Shown: in pieces, positions 1 to 12,190 of the stretch
Numbering within the stretch: the stretch's first letter is position 1
Layout of the letters: every line of letters begins with the position of its first letter
Source: Biomphalaria glabrata
Taxonomy: Eukaryota; Mollusca; Gastropoda; Planorbidae
Assembly: GCF_947242115.1 (NCBI RefSeq)
Contig: NC_074725.1
Span: 14,564,511 to 14,628,510 of the forward strand
Length of the DNA: 64,000 nucleotides
Direction: 5' to 3'
Translations under genes and position numbers: made by a program
The notes under the pieces: model-generated
What the model was told of the DNA's origin: nothing
What the model saw: the letters and a program-made list of their open reading frames with translations, nothing else
The model's database searches: none

Positions 1-3000
1 GATGTCATCGCCCCCTCCCGACCCACCAAATCGGCCAACATACTAGAAGGGGGGGGCGAAATAATATAAAAATATGTTAAAAATATAAATAATTAGTATA
101 TATTATTAACATAAGTAATAAATTCGTTTACAAATTGTGTGAATTCTAATCTAAAATTCGACCGCCTCCACCCCCTGGATCCGCCAGTGAGACTAACACT
201 AAAGCTAAATCTATTAGTAATTGAAAAGGGCGAATTTAAAAAAAAAACAACAACACATAATGATTGCTTATACTTAGAGCTCACTGGTGGTAATTTTAAA
301 TGTAAATTGATCTCATTGTTTTGTAAAGGGTCAATATCCTATTCAACGCCTCAAGATAAAAAAAAATTTGGTAAAAAAAATTCCTTTAGTTAAATGTTTC
401 CGCGTGTGGTGTATGTCTACAGTTCACGCGATAATATGAAAAACTACTTATGAATTGTTGTTTTAAATTATGTTCCACTTATATGCATACTAAATAGATT
501 TTTGTTTCTTAAATTTTTTTTAAATGTAGTAGTTAGTTTGACAGAACTTACTTAACTTAGCAATACAATTGTGAAAAAAAAAAAAAGGCAAAAATCTAAA
601 ACCGTTGGGATAAATGTGTTTAAAATATGGTAAATAGCTATCTCCTTTACTAAATAGACTCCAGTGTTTGTTACTATTAATATTGAATAGTAATAAAAAT
701 GTATTTTTATGGGGAAAAAAACGGCTTGCATGATTAAATTTCAAAAGGAGATTTTTAGCTTATCAAAAAGAAAAAGTAGCCTTTGCATCAAAACTTTAAA
801 TGGTCTAAAATATTGTGATGTCGGATTTTCACTATCTTTTCTAGTTTACGAGATCTAAACGGGACGGACAGACAGACCTCACAAAATAATAGTTTCTTTT
901 CCCCTTTCGGGGGCCGCTAAAGAGCTCATATAAAAGAAATAGCGCACAACTATGTCATCTCTCACCACTGCAAGGTTTATCTCACTTTTTATATGTGAAA
1001 CAAAATCAATAATAACTACTAATTAGTTAGTTAATTTGTTAATTTAAAAAAAAAAAAAGCGATTCATGTATTGTCTTAGAGTAACAACAATTGTGTAAAG
1101 TTCCACTTGATCCAAGAATGAGAAGTGAGAGAAATGCCATGCACACGATTTGTATAATACAGGCAGAGGAAGTGGAGAAAAGGTTTCTAAAAATAGACCG
1201 GAAGTTACTATACAAGTTAAACAATTTAGCAAACGAAAATTTTAATTAATGTTACAAGTTTAGATTAACAAATACATTTTGTGTGACTTAGTAATGATAT
1301 TAGAATTGTGAACTAGTGGGATTATTCTTGTTGGATGTATGAATTTTAGAATTAGGAATTCACACTCTTTGATTTATTCGGTGTTTTATTATTCAAAGTT
1401 CAACTGCTTTAGAATACGAAGACGTTCACACTGAAATAACTTATACATAACACATAGTCCTGAACAATAGAGGAAGCATATAATAAAAACAAACTGAAAG
1501 AAGAATGCAATAAATATGAGTGTATGCATGCTATTTCTATATTCAATATGCTGATCACGATTGCCAATGTAGGCCTACATAAAACTAAACATACTATCTA
1601 ATGAAAACTACATTCGTTTTCAAAGGTATTGAATTCTTTTCTTGCTGCCTATTTCATTAAAACAGACAATGGTTTTGTTTGCGTCATTTGTACAAACTAT
1701 TTAGGTTAGAGCTGGGTCTGTGTATGAACATAAAATACTTTGTAATCAAAGACAATGATCATCATTATCAAAATCCATTCGAGTGAGGGCTTGAGAGGCT
1801 CAAATCCTCTCTTGCAAAGCCCTGGACAGAAACCCACCTGTTTTGCGTAGTGCAAATTAAATAACACAAATAAAAGCACTTACAGAACATTGTATAGGTT
1901 TAGAGAGCATTTAACGTTAGATCAATAGTTATACATTTGAACAAAGTGACAATCAATGAAATGGAGACATTAAAAGCACACACAAAGGCATTGAAATAGA
2001 AGCACAGACGATGAGGCTTGCAATGAAAATAAAATTATATTCACGTAACGAGAGCGTCACTTGTTGTGAATAACACCCGAAGTTGTTTTGAGGTATTAGA
2101 TCTATTTAGCAAGCTAATATGGCTAGCGAATGGGCTAGGACACCATTTCTGTATGAAAGCTAAAAAAAATAGACAAATATCTAACATGGTACTAATCTGG
2201 TTACTTCCCTTTACTAACTCAATTCTTGTTGTTGTTGTTTTTCTCTAGAAAATGAAAAATCTATCAAACTATTTGTAAAAGGAGGTAAAGGATTGTCAAA
2301 GTCAGTTGTACATTGGTGCTTCATCCAGTCAGTTCATAATGTGTCATTATATCTGAATCGTCCTTTGTGCCGATTTATTTTACAATTCACGTATATGCTG
2401 TACATTATTTAATATCTAAAATGGATTTTTTTTTACAAATTCATTCTGTTCAAGATGAGTCTCATTACTCTGAGCTGTTAGTTCCATAAGAACTACATCT
2501 GGAATCACTGCAACGTAAGAGCCACACAACACCAGTGTGAGAGTGTTGCTGGTGCATCAATATTATTCTATATGACTTCATACTGGTGTCAATTTCGTTT
2601 GATTCTTACTGTCTTACTTTCCTCTGCTCAGAATCTTATTGGCTCTTCTTTTTACTCAAAGTTTTAATGACCAAAAAATGGGCACAGGTCAGTTAAAGGC
2701 ATACTTGGTGGACGTAATTATCTTCTGTTAAGAAAAAACGTCTGTATTTGAAAAGATAAAATGCGTATGTAGACTTGAAAAGGCCCTAAGCTATTTGAGC
2801 TTCTGGGCCTTTTATTAATCCAGATATGATAAGCTAGTGCTCAATATTTCTTGGTGGCTCTAAACTATAACTTGCGGTAGCTCAGGCACTAAAGATAAGG
2901 CTACGTTAGAGTAATGGCTAGAGATTTTACCTAAAAAATAATTTCATCTTAACGCTGTGAAAAAAAATGTAGGTGTATGTGTCAGGTGAAGGAAAGGGAA

Positions 3001-3110
3001 GTGACCACGTTTATCCTCTTTGACTTTTCTCATAGAAATCAATTAGATCCGAATCAATTTAAAACGTGGTCTTGCAAGCAGCAGATGGTAGGGAGTCAGA
3101 ACTAAAATCG
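1..3110. other. Non-coding flank, no gene seen
   Basis: AT-rich sequence without a convincing coding frame. It contains a GGATCCAGGGGG-type transposon-end-like motif on the minus strand near 165-190 and the repeat at 841-922. Otherwise nothing recognised. Confidence 0.5.
841..922 (+). repeat. Dispersed repeat family R3 (GGACGGACAGAC ... TTTCGGGGGCCGCTAAAG)
   Basis: A run of GACGGACAGACAGAC is followed about 30 bases on by CCCCTTTCGGGGGCCGCTAAAG. The same pairing recurs at 35211-35290 and, inverted, at 39705-39795, so this is a short dispersed element. Class unknown. Confidence 0.5.
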
Positions 3111-3116
3111 CCGATA

Positions 3117-6100
3117 CTAAACCCTGAGCTCCTCTATTCTAATATATCCGGGCACAAACAAATATTTCACCTTCTCATAGGGCAGCACGTGATCAAAGAA
3201 GCAACAAAACGATTGGTCGATAAAAATCACAAAACCGGAAACTGTAACGAGAATGTCCACGGAGGTCGTCGTGTTGACCACAAAGGGATATGGGTCATAA
3301 GGTATAATCTTTTCCTGGCCCCACACCGTGTTGAGGCGAGAGTTCAGGGACACTTGCCGTGTGGGCACAGTTGGCGGGCCCCTTGAGGTGAACTGCATGG
3401 AGTTGTTTACGGCGTTGTTGAAGTGTCGAAAGTTGATTTGGAACCCCTGAACAGTGTGGTAGACAGCACGCAGGTGGACCTGAAATAAAGTATTTAAAAA
3501 ATTGTTATAATGCCCTTCTAATAGAATCTTTTCATAAATTGTCATTTAGATAGATTAACCTTCTTTATGCTGCAACCAGTTATAGAAGTCTCTCTCAAGC
3601 TTTCCTAAATTGCAGAACCCTCATCTGTTTCGTAGTCAGAGAAAAGGTCGTCTCTCGACAGACAGAAAACATTGGTTCGGTAGGAGAGCCTTGATATCGA
3701 TCCACAAACTTAGTTTTCAAACTTCTGTTAAACTCTCGATATATATATATATTTGTCAGCACCCCCCCTCACCACCCCACCCCTCAGAAAACAATTAATA
3801 AGAGTTTGTGTTATCACATAAACTCACAGGCGATTCCTTCAAGCAGGTAAGCGCCAGTCCTATCCCATCCCATCCCATGTGATTCCCATTATAATATTAA
3901 ATACAGTTCAAATAAAAGCATTTAAAGTCTGATAGTTTAGGTTTAATGTCTACTAACTAGGACGACATGTACAAAGAGACACGCAAAACGACAAAATGTA
4001 TTAACTTTATTTACTTTAACACTCAAAAGTATAATCTAATTATGCCAATTCAGTTTCATCGACTACCATGGCAAGTACAAATCTGTGATGTCCATCCCAT
4101 GGGACGTTCTCCGTTGGATCCCCATAGGAATAACACTCCGATGGACAACACTGCCTAGACTGCTTTATTGATCCTTGTAGACATTTGTTGTGATTACAAA
4201 GACTCTTTTTCTCATATAAAGACAACACAACAGAAACATACACATAAATAGAACAGACACAACATAAAGAGTTCATTCAGCATCTAAACACATCTTGGTC
4301 CTTTTCATGTTTCCCGATCAACGAGTGGCGGTGATATAGTCTGACCGAGTAAGGAACGAACGAGATTTTGTACCGCTCTGTTCAGGTCTTGATTGACAGT
4401 AGTCGCCCACTTCGCGACGACTTGACATAGTTATGATGGAGCGGGTGGCTGTTGTCTTCCAAGACTTTTCAGATTTTTCTAAGACATTTTTGTTCAAAAA
4501 GTTCATTTAAATATGGTAGTTCTGTGAGTGTGATTTTTTAATGTTTTTTTTTAATAATGTAGTCTAAGCGGCGCAACAGTTTAAATGAAGCGTTGCCTTG
4601 CAAACAAGTTCTTCCGTATGTTAGCAGATTTTGCATAGTCGAGCAGTAAAAATTATCTAGGATCTTATCAATTAGTTTAATTGAGTTTGTATAGGAAAAA
4701 TAGCCGCTGGGCTGTTTTCTTTGTCAGAGTTTCAAGGTGGCCTTCCCATGAAAGATAGTTATCAATGATTACGCCTAGATATTTATATGACTTCACTTGT
4801 ACCTATGTTGTGTTTATCTGCAGTTCGTGTATCATTTGTTTATACTTTCTGTAATCTATTATAAGTTCTTTAGTTTTTGTGACATTCAGTTCTGGAAAGT
4901 TGTCAGTGCACCAGTTTGTAACTCTTCTATCGAGCTTCGATACTGAGTTTCGTCTCCTGAAATAAGACCGATTTTTGCATCATCATCAGCGAATTTGATG
5001 ATTTTAACTTAGTCATAGATGCTTCTTATGTCATTAGTGTAAAGAGTGTACAGTACAGGAGAAAGTACAAAACCTTGTAGAGCATCCGTACATAGTATTG
5101 TTGTTACTTTAACATACTGGGGCCGTTGGGTTAAAAAGTTTAGAATCCATGCTTGTACGTAGGGGCTGACATTTAAGTTACTCAGTTTGTTGATCATTAG
5201 ATGTGGCTGTATGCTATTGAAAGCCGAAAAGAAATCTACGAAAAGTTCCCCTGCATATGTTTTGGGTGTATCGGGATGCTGGTTTCAAAAGCAATAGAAT
5301 GGCATCCTCAGTTCGTTCCCCTAGCCGCTTTATATGCAAATTGGTGAGAGTCTAGGCTGTTATTGACTTTCGCTACAACTTGTTTAAGCAAATATTTTTC
5401 AAAACATTTCATAACTATAGGTGTTAGTGCTACTGAGTGGAAATCATTTAAGTAATATATTTTTGGTTTCTTTGGTAGGCCTACTTGTACGATCTCTGAA
5501 GTTTTCCAGATGTTTGGAATTACGCACGTTTGCAACGAGTGGTTAAAGATGTGAGAGAAGATAAAAGAGATTTGTTCCTCACATAGCTTGATCAGCTTGC
5601 GACTTATTTTATCTGGTCCACAAGCTTTTGTTACATTTACTCTTATAAATAATAAGGTCACATCATCTTCACTTAAAAAATTGACGTAGGGTTCTTGTTT
5701 ATCTTTGGTCAGAGTGTTGAACATTTCTTTGTGCAGATCAACAAAATCTTCTTTGTTGAAACGGGAATAAAAATCATTTAGTTCGTTGGCGAATTTCTCC
5801 TCATCATCCACTGAAAGTCGTTCTCGTTTTGTGGCGCAGCCTATTATTTTCTTTAATCCTTCCTAGCATGCTTTTGAGTTGTTATTTCCAAATAAATTCT
5901 CAATTTTTTAAAATGTTTTTTCTCTTTAACTATTGCTTTTTTTCAGTGCATTTTTAGCATTTATAAACTTTTCTTTGTTTTCTTTTCAGTGATAAGGTGT
6001 TTGATTTTTTTGGTCATCCAGGGCTTATTGTTTCCATATTATTTTTGTTGGAATTGTTGACTCCTCGCAGAATAATAGACACGAGTTAACAGTTTCTGTT

Positions 6101-8435
6101 AGTTCGCTTATGTCTGGACAGTTCTCGATAAAGATTTCCCAGTTAGTTTTCTCAATGCATTCTCATAGTTTTTCTACAGCCTTCGGACCACATCTTGGCT
6201 TAATGTAATCTATAAGATAAGATAATGGACATAAAGCTCTCGAAAAAAAAAATTATTTGACCATGTAAAATATTAGATGCTATTTCAAACATTTAGCTAA
6301 CAAAGTTTGAGAACCCAGAGTGCAATAGAGGCAAGAAAAAGTTTAGCATACAATATATATATATATAAATATAAAGCTAAAGAACTGACTGGCTATTGAA
6401 TTAATTATTTTTGCTTCATCTTATAGTCAGACTTGTTCATCTATGTCGATGTAAGTAAGAAATCACAAAAAGTTTTAAATTTTGCACACTTATTTCTTTT
6501 ACCTGACAACACAAGAATCCATAAAAAAAATTAACCAATTAGTTAATTAACTGTTGGTAATAATTTATTTTGTTTGGTATTTTGAACAAGGGAAGGAAAT
6601 CGTGCTTGACATGTGGTAGTGTGGTAAGTAGTTCAATACACAACTCCTAAGTGCACAGGGGTCAAACAATGAGCTACTTACCACACTCCCAACAATGAAG
6701 CACTTACCACACTCCCAACAATGAATCACTTACCACACTCCCAACAATGAATCACTTACCACACTCCTAACAATGAATCACTTACCACACTCCCAACAAT
6801 GAATCACTTACCACACTCCCAACAATGAATCACTTACCACACTCCCAACAATGAATCACTTACCACACTCCCAACAATGAATCACTTACCACACTCCCAA
6901 CAATGAATCACTTACCACACTCCCAACAATGAATCACTTACCACACTCCCAACAATGAACCACTTACCACACTCCCAACTATGAACCACTTACCACACTC
7001 CCAACTATGAATCACTTACCACACTCCCCACAACGATCCACTTACCACACTCCCAACTATGAACAACTTACCACACTCCCCACAACGATCCACTTACCAC
7101 ACTCCCAACTATGAACCACTTACCACACTCCCAACTATGAACCACTTACCACACTCCCAACAATGAAGCACTTACCACACTCCCAACTATGAACCACTTA
7201 TCACATTCCCAACAATGAATCACTTACAACACTCCCAACTATGAACCACTTACCACACTCCCCACAACGATCCACTTACCACACTCCCAACTATGAACCA
7301 CTTACCACACTCCCAACTATGAACCACTTACCACACTCCCAACAATGAAGCACTTACCACACTCCCAACTATGAACCACTTACCACACTCCCAACTATGA
7401 ACCACTTACCACACTCCCAACTATGAACCACTTATCACACTCCCCACAACGATCCACTTACCACACTCCCAACTATGAACCACTTACCACACTCCCAACA
7501 ATGAATCACTTACCACACTCCCAACTATGAACCACTTACCACACTCCCAACTATGAACCACTTACCACACTCCCAACTATGAACCACTTACCACACTCCC
7601 AACTATGAACCACTTATCACACTCCCCACAACGATCCACTTACCACACTCCCAACTATGAACCACTTACCACACTCCCAACAATGAATCACTTACCACAC
7701 TCCCAACTATGAACCACTTACCACACTCCCAACTATGAACCACTTACCACACTCCCAACTATGAACCACTTACCACACTCCCAACTATGAACCACTTATC
7801 ACACTCCCCACAACGATCCACTTACCACACTCCCAACTATGAACCACTTACCACACTCCCAACAATGAATCACTTACCACACTCCCAACTATGAACCACT
7901 TACCACACTCCCAACAATGAATCACTTACCACACTCCCAACTATGAACCACTTACCACACTCCCAACAATGAAGCACTTACCACACTCCCAACTATGAAG
8001 CACTTACCACACTCCCAACAACGAGCCACTAACCACACTGCCAACAGAAAGCACATGCGGAATGAACATTGTAAGATTGCTGAAGTTTGTGGCCACGTTC
8101 GAGAACGGCCAGTTCTGGACAAGGCTTTGATAGGACCAGGAGTAGGACATGTTGGAGACGAAGGTCAGATTTTCTATCTGGTCACCGCTACACATAGAAC
8201 ACTTCTTCAAGTCCTGGGAGTACAAGAACACTGCACAGGTGGCGTTGGCAGCGCAGGCCGTTGCGCAGGAGAGTTTCGACCTGCTAACGGTGGTCCACAT
8301 TGTGGTCCCATTGCAGCCCACAGGCACCATGTCAGTATCCTCTTTGAACATGAAGAGACATGTTTCGTTGACAGTAGTGCAAGGAAGAGAGTCGCAGCCA
8401 GCAGCCAATAGAAGTAGTAACGTCATCGAACGCAT
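3117..8435 (-). CDS. PAN-galectin secreted protein, gene 1 (two exons)
   Basis: Exon 1 is 8034-8435 (134 codons) and exon 2 is 3117-3479 (120 codons plus stop). Both borders are phase 0: donor GTG|GTTAGT at 8033 and acceptor TTTCAG at 3480. Exon 1 starts with a hydrophobic signal peptide (MRSMTLLLLLAAGCDS) and holds a Cys-rich PAN/apple-like domain: conserved W in MWTT, then SKLSC-x3-C-x4-C-x10-C-x2-C followed by GDQIENLTF. Exon 2 reads as a galectin-like fold: NS ahead of WGQEK matches the galectin WGxE motif, followed by the FVIFID strand, FDH and a closing PGYIRIEELRV. Of the galectin sugar-binding HxNPR strand only the Arg remains (MQFTSRG), so classical beta-galactoside binding is doubtful. 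Several N-glycosylation sites (NET, NGT, NAT, NLT) fit secretion. The 4.5-kb intron holds a LINE and the 26-bp array that starts at the donor. Role inferred: secreted lectin-like recognition protein. Domain naming is by eye. Confidence 0.72.
4290..6215 (-). mobile_element. Non-LTR retrotransposon (CR1/Rex1-like), 5'-truncated RT ORF
   Basis: The minus strand reads through most of a LINE ORF2. From 6215 down: the linker before RT (NNKPWMTKKIK-like), the open stretch 5308-5811 with KACGPDKISRKLIKLC, NDFHSVALTPIVMKCFEK and QFAY, then 5009-5197 with LSNLNVSPYVQAWILNFL. At 4750-4950 comes VKSYKYLGVIIDNYLSWEGHL, and at 4320-4420 the C-terminal signature HPLHHNY...SGRLLSIKTRTERYKISFVP. Several frameshifts and stops break it. 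No endonuclease domain is present, so it is 5'-truncated. It lies in the intron of PAN-galectin gene 1, in the same orientation. Confidence 0.75.
6470..6612 (-). repeat. AT-rich dispersed repeat family R1, partial
   Basis: Contains the inverted family core (TTGCACACTTATTTCTTTTACC, ACACAAGAATCC, TTAGTTAATTAACTGTTGG, GAACAAGGGA). See the fullest copy at 16735. It abuts the 26-bp array. Confidence 0.6.
6617..6687. repeat. Inverted repeat at the distal edge of the 26-bp array
   Basis: AGTGTGGTAAGTAGTTCA (6617-6634) is repeated inverted as TGAGCTACTTACCACACT (6670-6687), one mismatch in 18, with a 35-base loop. The inner arm is the first unit of the array, so the outer arm is a flipped copy of a unit. 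Confidence 0.7.
6670..8055 (-). repeat. 26-bp minisatellite made of exon-1/intron-1 splice junctions (about 52 units)
   Basis: The unit on the gene strand is GGGAGTGTGGTAAGTG plus 10 variable bases (for example ATTCATTGTT, CTTCATAGTT, GATCGTTGTG). Every unit carries GTG|GTAAGTG, a full-consensus U1 donor with the same GTG that ends exon 1 in genes 1-4 of this family. The unit nearest the gene (8025-8050) is the end of exon 1 itself, CTGTTGGCAGTGTGGTTAGTGGCTCG, in register and about 20 of 26 bases identical, so the array grew from the junction. The only donor that keeps phase 0 is the outermost one at 8033; the next is 26 nt further in and shifts the frame. Unit variants alternate in blocks of six to seven (7260-7990), showing later higher-order duplication. 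Confidence 0.85.
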
Positions 8436-9219
8436 TTTTCAATTATTTTTTTCCTGTGCTTATGAAGCAAAACAACACACAAAAAAAACCCACAATAAAT
8501 CACTAATAATTTTTTAAATAATAGATTCTTATCACTTTCGACTTTGAAATAATATTTGCGTGTGTGTGTGTTGTCAAAGTGATGACTTGACATATTAAAT
8601 GAAGACTGCATCAACTATTGTAATGTCTCAGAAAAAGACCATAACAATATTTGGTTTAAATCAAAAATGAACACTATACATTCTTTTAAAATTAATATTC
8701 ACGTACTGGCGTACTGATTAAAATAATATTCCACTGACATAGTCTTATTTCCTTTTATAGGGGCTATAGCTCATTTATGTAATATGTTTACATTGATTTT
8801 AGGGTAGGTAATAATATAAAAAAAAATAGTTCTCGTTGCTGGTATTGCTGTAATATAAGTGACCCACATTATGAACCATAGGCAATTTAAACGAGTGATG
8901 TATAGATATGTGATATTGAATTACTTTAAAAAAAAAAGGGGAGGGGGAGGAAATACATAGAGATGATTTTATATATTCCTCCAATTACTGAAACCAAATT
9001 GAACATTGATTCTCTTGAAGGATAAATAGTTCCACTGTTTACCCACATGTTTACATAGTCGATACGTTGATACAAGATTGTTATATTGATATTAAATAAC
9101 TGATTTCCTCGGCAGGTACAAACGTCCTCTGTACGCCCGGGAGCAACCACTGGCGAAAGAGTATACATGTTCAAACATAATTTACTCACAAATCTGTTGG
9201 CTTCCTTCAGTCGTAGAAC

Positions 9220-9771
9220 GACTATGGTTTATCTCGCACACTTCCTCGTGTGGCTGTGGAGCCCCGTTTTTGAGAGACAATCCGTCCACAAATATCGCAG
9301 GTTAAGGTGGCTTTTGCTTCGGTGGTAGAGGAGCAGGACATTTTTTCGAATTATACGTTTTTCTTCCTGAGCTGAGGCCCATGTTTTGTCACTGACCATA
9401 TCTATCTTGGTCACTGTCTCTCTCCATCCGGTGCGGTTTAGACTTATGTCTTCCCAATGGTCAGTAGTGATGTTCACTGATTTGAGATCCCGTTTTATAA
9501 CATCTATGTAACGGAGGTGGGGGCGACCAGTTTTTCTTGAGCCAGTCGCGAGTTGTCCGTAGAGGATGACTTTCGGGATGCGATTGTCCTCCATCCGGCG
9601 AATATGTCCAAGCCTGCGTAAGCAGCGTTGTCTGAGGTCTGTAAAGATGCTGGGAATACATGTTCTTGCAAGGATCTCAGTATTGCACACTTTTTCTTTC
9701 CATGTGATTTTCAAGATCCTACGGAGACGTCGCAAATGGAATGATTTTAGTTTTCTCACATATCTATACAT
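9220..9771 (-). mobile_element. Non-LTR retroelement 3' end (endonuclease-RT C-terminal part)
   Basis: An open frame of about 180 codons has the typical tail of LINE RT proteins: SFHLRRLRRILKITWKEKV, RCLRRLGHIRRMEDNRIPK, GRPHLRYIDVIKRDLKSVNI and WRETV. The 3' end (HSHTRKCAR then CGTTCTACGACTGAAGG) is the same as in the fragment at 58280-58640, so both come from one family. The part upstream of the last RT region is missing. Confidence 0.7.
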
Positions 9772-9830
9772 TTGTAGATTAAAAAATGAACAATAGCTTT
9801 ATTGTATTTTAAACTTACCAGTACACTAAA

Positions 9831-10104
9831 AAAATTACCATTTCAGACCTAACAATCTATGGGGCAGATGATGTAAAGATCATCTGATGCTATGGCCCAC
9901 GGTTAACGAGGGTGTCATGTGGCCAGCACAACGACCAACCGCCTTTACTTTTCCCCTACTAATGTCAGGTACCCATTATAGTTGGGTGGAGCCAGAGGCG
10001 CCCTTAAGATCCCGAAATTAAAAATCCCAGTCTTGACCAGGATTCGAAGCCGGTACCCTCCAGTTCAGAGGCCAAGCACTTTACTACTCGGCCACCGCGC
10101 CGCC
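9831..10104 (-). repeat. tRNA-derived SINE, family A
   Basis: The minus strand starts GGCGCGGTGGCCGAGTAGTA (A-box-like) and has GGCTTCGAATCCTGG (B box) about 40 bases on, then the body GTCGTTGTGCTGGCCACATG, TCGTTAACCG and GATGATCTTTACATCATCTG, ending GGTCTGAAATGG. The same body occurs at 46341-46626 and 53195-53345. Confidence 0.8.
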
Positions 10105-10599
10105 AGTACACTACAAACTCAAGAAAATGTTCAAGAGCTTACGTTTACGTTGAAGGGATAACAAGATGCTGCCTCCTGACTACAACAAATAAAGATTCAA
10201 TATTTATGAACAAATGTCCGATGTTTAGACAGATAAGTTAACGCCTATTTTTGTGTTAATTGTTTGTCTTCTTTTTTGTTTGTTTAGTAGCTGATGAAGG
10301 CCTGGTGGTCTTAACGTCCTTTGTTTTGACTTGTATTGTATTTTCTATAAATTCAAAAATAGTATTATGAATGAAAAACTAATTATTAAAACTGATGACC
10401 TCAAGAACTATCCTTTCATATTCCTGTTCTGGGTTTGGCGCCTTTAGTATTAAAACATGTCTTGTGACATTATAGTAGCTAATGAGTTACATTTTCATAA
10501 ATATTTTCTCATCAGATCGATTTATATTTGGTAAGACAAGACAGGTTGCTGTTTTTTTTTTTTGGTATTATCTTAGGGGTGTAGTGCGCCACCTGTAAT

Positions 10600-10649
10600 A
10601 AGGCAATGCGCCACTTTTGGCACATGCCCCATAGGTTGGCCACCCCTGC
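10600..10649 (-). mobile_element. hAT-like terminal sequence, isolated
   Basis: The minus strand begins CAGGGGTGGCCAACCTATGG at 10649, the form seen at the ends of many hAT elements, followed by GGCATGTGCCAAAAGTGGCGC. No opposite end with a matching duplication was found. Confidence 0.4.
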
Positions 10650-11154
10650 TATAGAGGGACTTCTATTTCCCTGGGCAGGGCTATAATATCCCCTATGCTA
10701 AAGGTTATTTTGAAGAGCTAAAAGGTGATCCACGTAAAAGCTGCCCCCCTGAAACGCTTTAAAGTCCAGCTTAGACCAACTTGCTTTCAACTGACATTAA
10801 ATATAGCACCTGGCTGCAGGCAGCTACAGTACGAGACAGCTAAAGGTCACTCACAAAGGCCGCGGAAAATACTGCACACCGGGATAGTGAAACTGCAAAT
10901 GTCTAGGATTATCTGCGAATTTTCATGTCACTCAATAAAAAGAATATCTTGTCAATTGAGGTCTACAGTTTTGTCTGCTAGTATAGAGTAGGTAATTGGT
11001 TGACCCGAGAACCTCTTATAGTAAGGAGGAGTATTTGTCTCAATGAGATCACGTGTCAAGACCATTTGCTGGTACATTAGTTTCTCAAATTGGTTGTGGC
11101 TACCCCGGTATGCTAAATCTGCTAAAGCTGGGCATCCGACCATTAACAAAAAGC

Positions 11155-11345
11155 TTATATCAACTCATTCTGTCTGTCTGGTAGAGATCTAATACACGTT
11201 ATTTCTCCTAATTCCCATTCTCGGATCAATTTAAAATTTGGAACAATTTATAATTGTCAAATACAATACATGAATCAATTTAAAAATTAATTAATTAATC
11301 AATTAGTGGTAATTAAAAAATTTTGCTTTATATAGGAAAGGGTGA
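11155..11345 (-). repeat. AT-rich dispersed repeat family R1
   Basis: Inverted copy with the 3' signature (CAACTCATTCTGTCTGTCTG on the plus strand), CTCGGATCAATTTAAAATTTG and the TTAATTAATCAATTAGTGGTAA core. See 16735. Confidence 0.6.
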
Positions 11346-12120
11346 TTAATCTTCCAGTATTGAGAGACATTGCAGTAATTCCATAATATAATTTTTTTTT
11401 CTTGTTTTTTTTTTTTAAAAAAAAGGATTTCTTTTTATTTAGCGTGTTTTCTCAACCCTTTCCCCTCCACACTTTCAACATTCTTCCCCATTCTACGACA
11501 TCGAGATTCAAGAATTGTTTTTCATAATTTTTTGTTCTGATAGCTTTGTCCTGTATTGTAAAGGTGTCAAAGCTTCAAACCATGTTAATTATCCACCCTT
11601 GTCGATCTTGTAGCAAGCCAACTTTTATTATTTTGATATAATTCTAGTCTGGCTTTTGTTTGAATTTTATTTCCTTTTGATGAAAACAATACAGAAAAAT
11701 AAATTTTCTTATTTCTTTTCAAAGAAATGAAGTTCTCCCAAAAGATTTAGTTCTAGGACACACTCGCTGAGAACCTGGACACAAGCTAGAGGAGGTCTCC
11801 TTGTGTAGTACACTTGTGTAGGTCTGGGTTACATTGTACTATAACGAACTAAACACTGTTTTATATTGGGTTGCTGATGTAACGTAACGTTTTCTGACCT
11901 GGTTAAACAATAAAGAAACTAAATCAATTTCCTATCTTATATTCAATTTATTGATTTTCTGTAAACTATTTCTTGTCCCCTCACAAGGTCAGTGAATACA
12001 TCAATATTTGGTTTACGGGTAATCTTTGTAAGATGTAGACAATGGAGTTAGAAAAAAAAAGAAATATATCTCCTTTCCCCTTTTTTCAAGATTTACCCCC
12101 CCCCCGGCCTATTTAAAAGA

Positions 12121-12190
12121 TCAGTTGACCGTCTTTCTCCATTCCTCCCTGTTTTGTGCCTTACAGAGAATAGCATTCAATGAACTGATC
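12121..12190 (-). mobile_element. Short non-LTR retroelement 3' remnant
   Basis: The minus strand reads SLNAILCKAQNREEWRKTV, the C-terminal tail motif of LINE RT proteins; similar to the remnant at 23241-23430. Confidence 0.4.

Noticed and set aside
1-190. A transposon at the window start (GGATCCAGGGGG end near 190, C/G-runs near 1-55)
   Set aside because: The other end and any duplication lie outside the window or are unrecognisable, so boundaries cannot be supported.
3066-3386. Plus-strand open frame over gene 1 exon 2
   Set aside because: Antisense shadow of the galectin exon; no splice or start support.
8149-8517. Plus-strand frames across gene 1 exon 1
   Set aside because: Antisense shadows; the minus-strand frame has the signal peptide, domain cysteines and splice border.
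9566-9796. Plus-strand open frame
   Set aside because: Shadow of the retroelement frame on the opposite strand.
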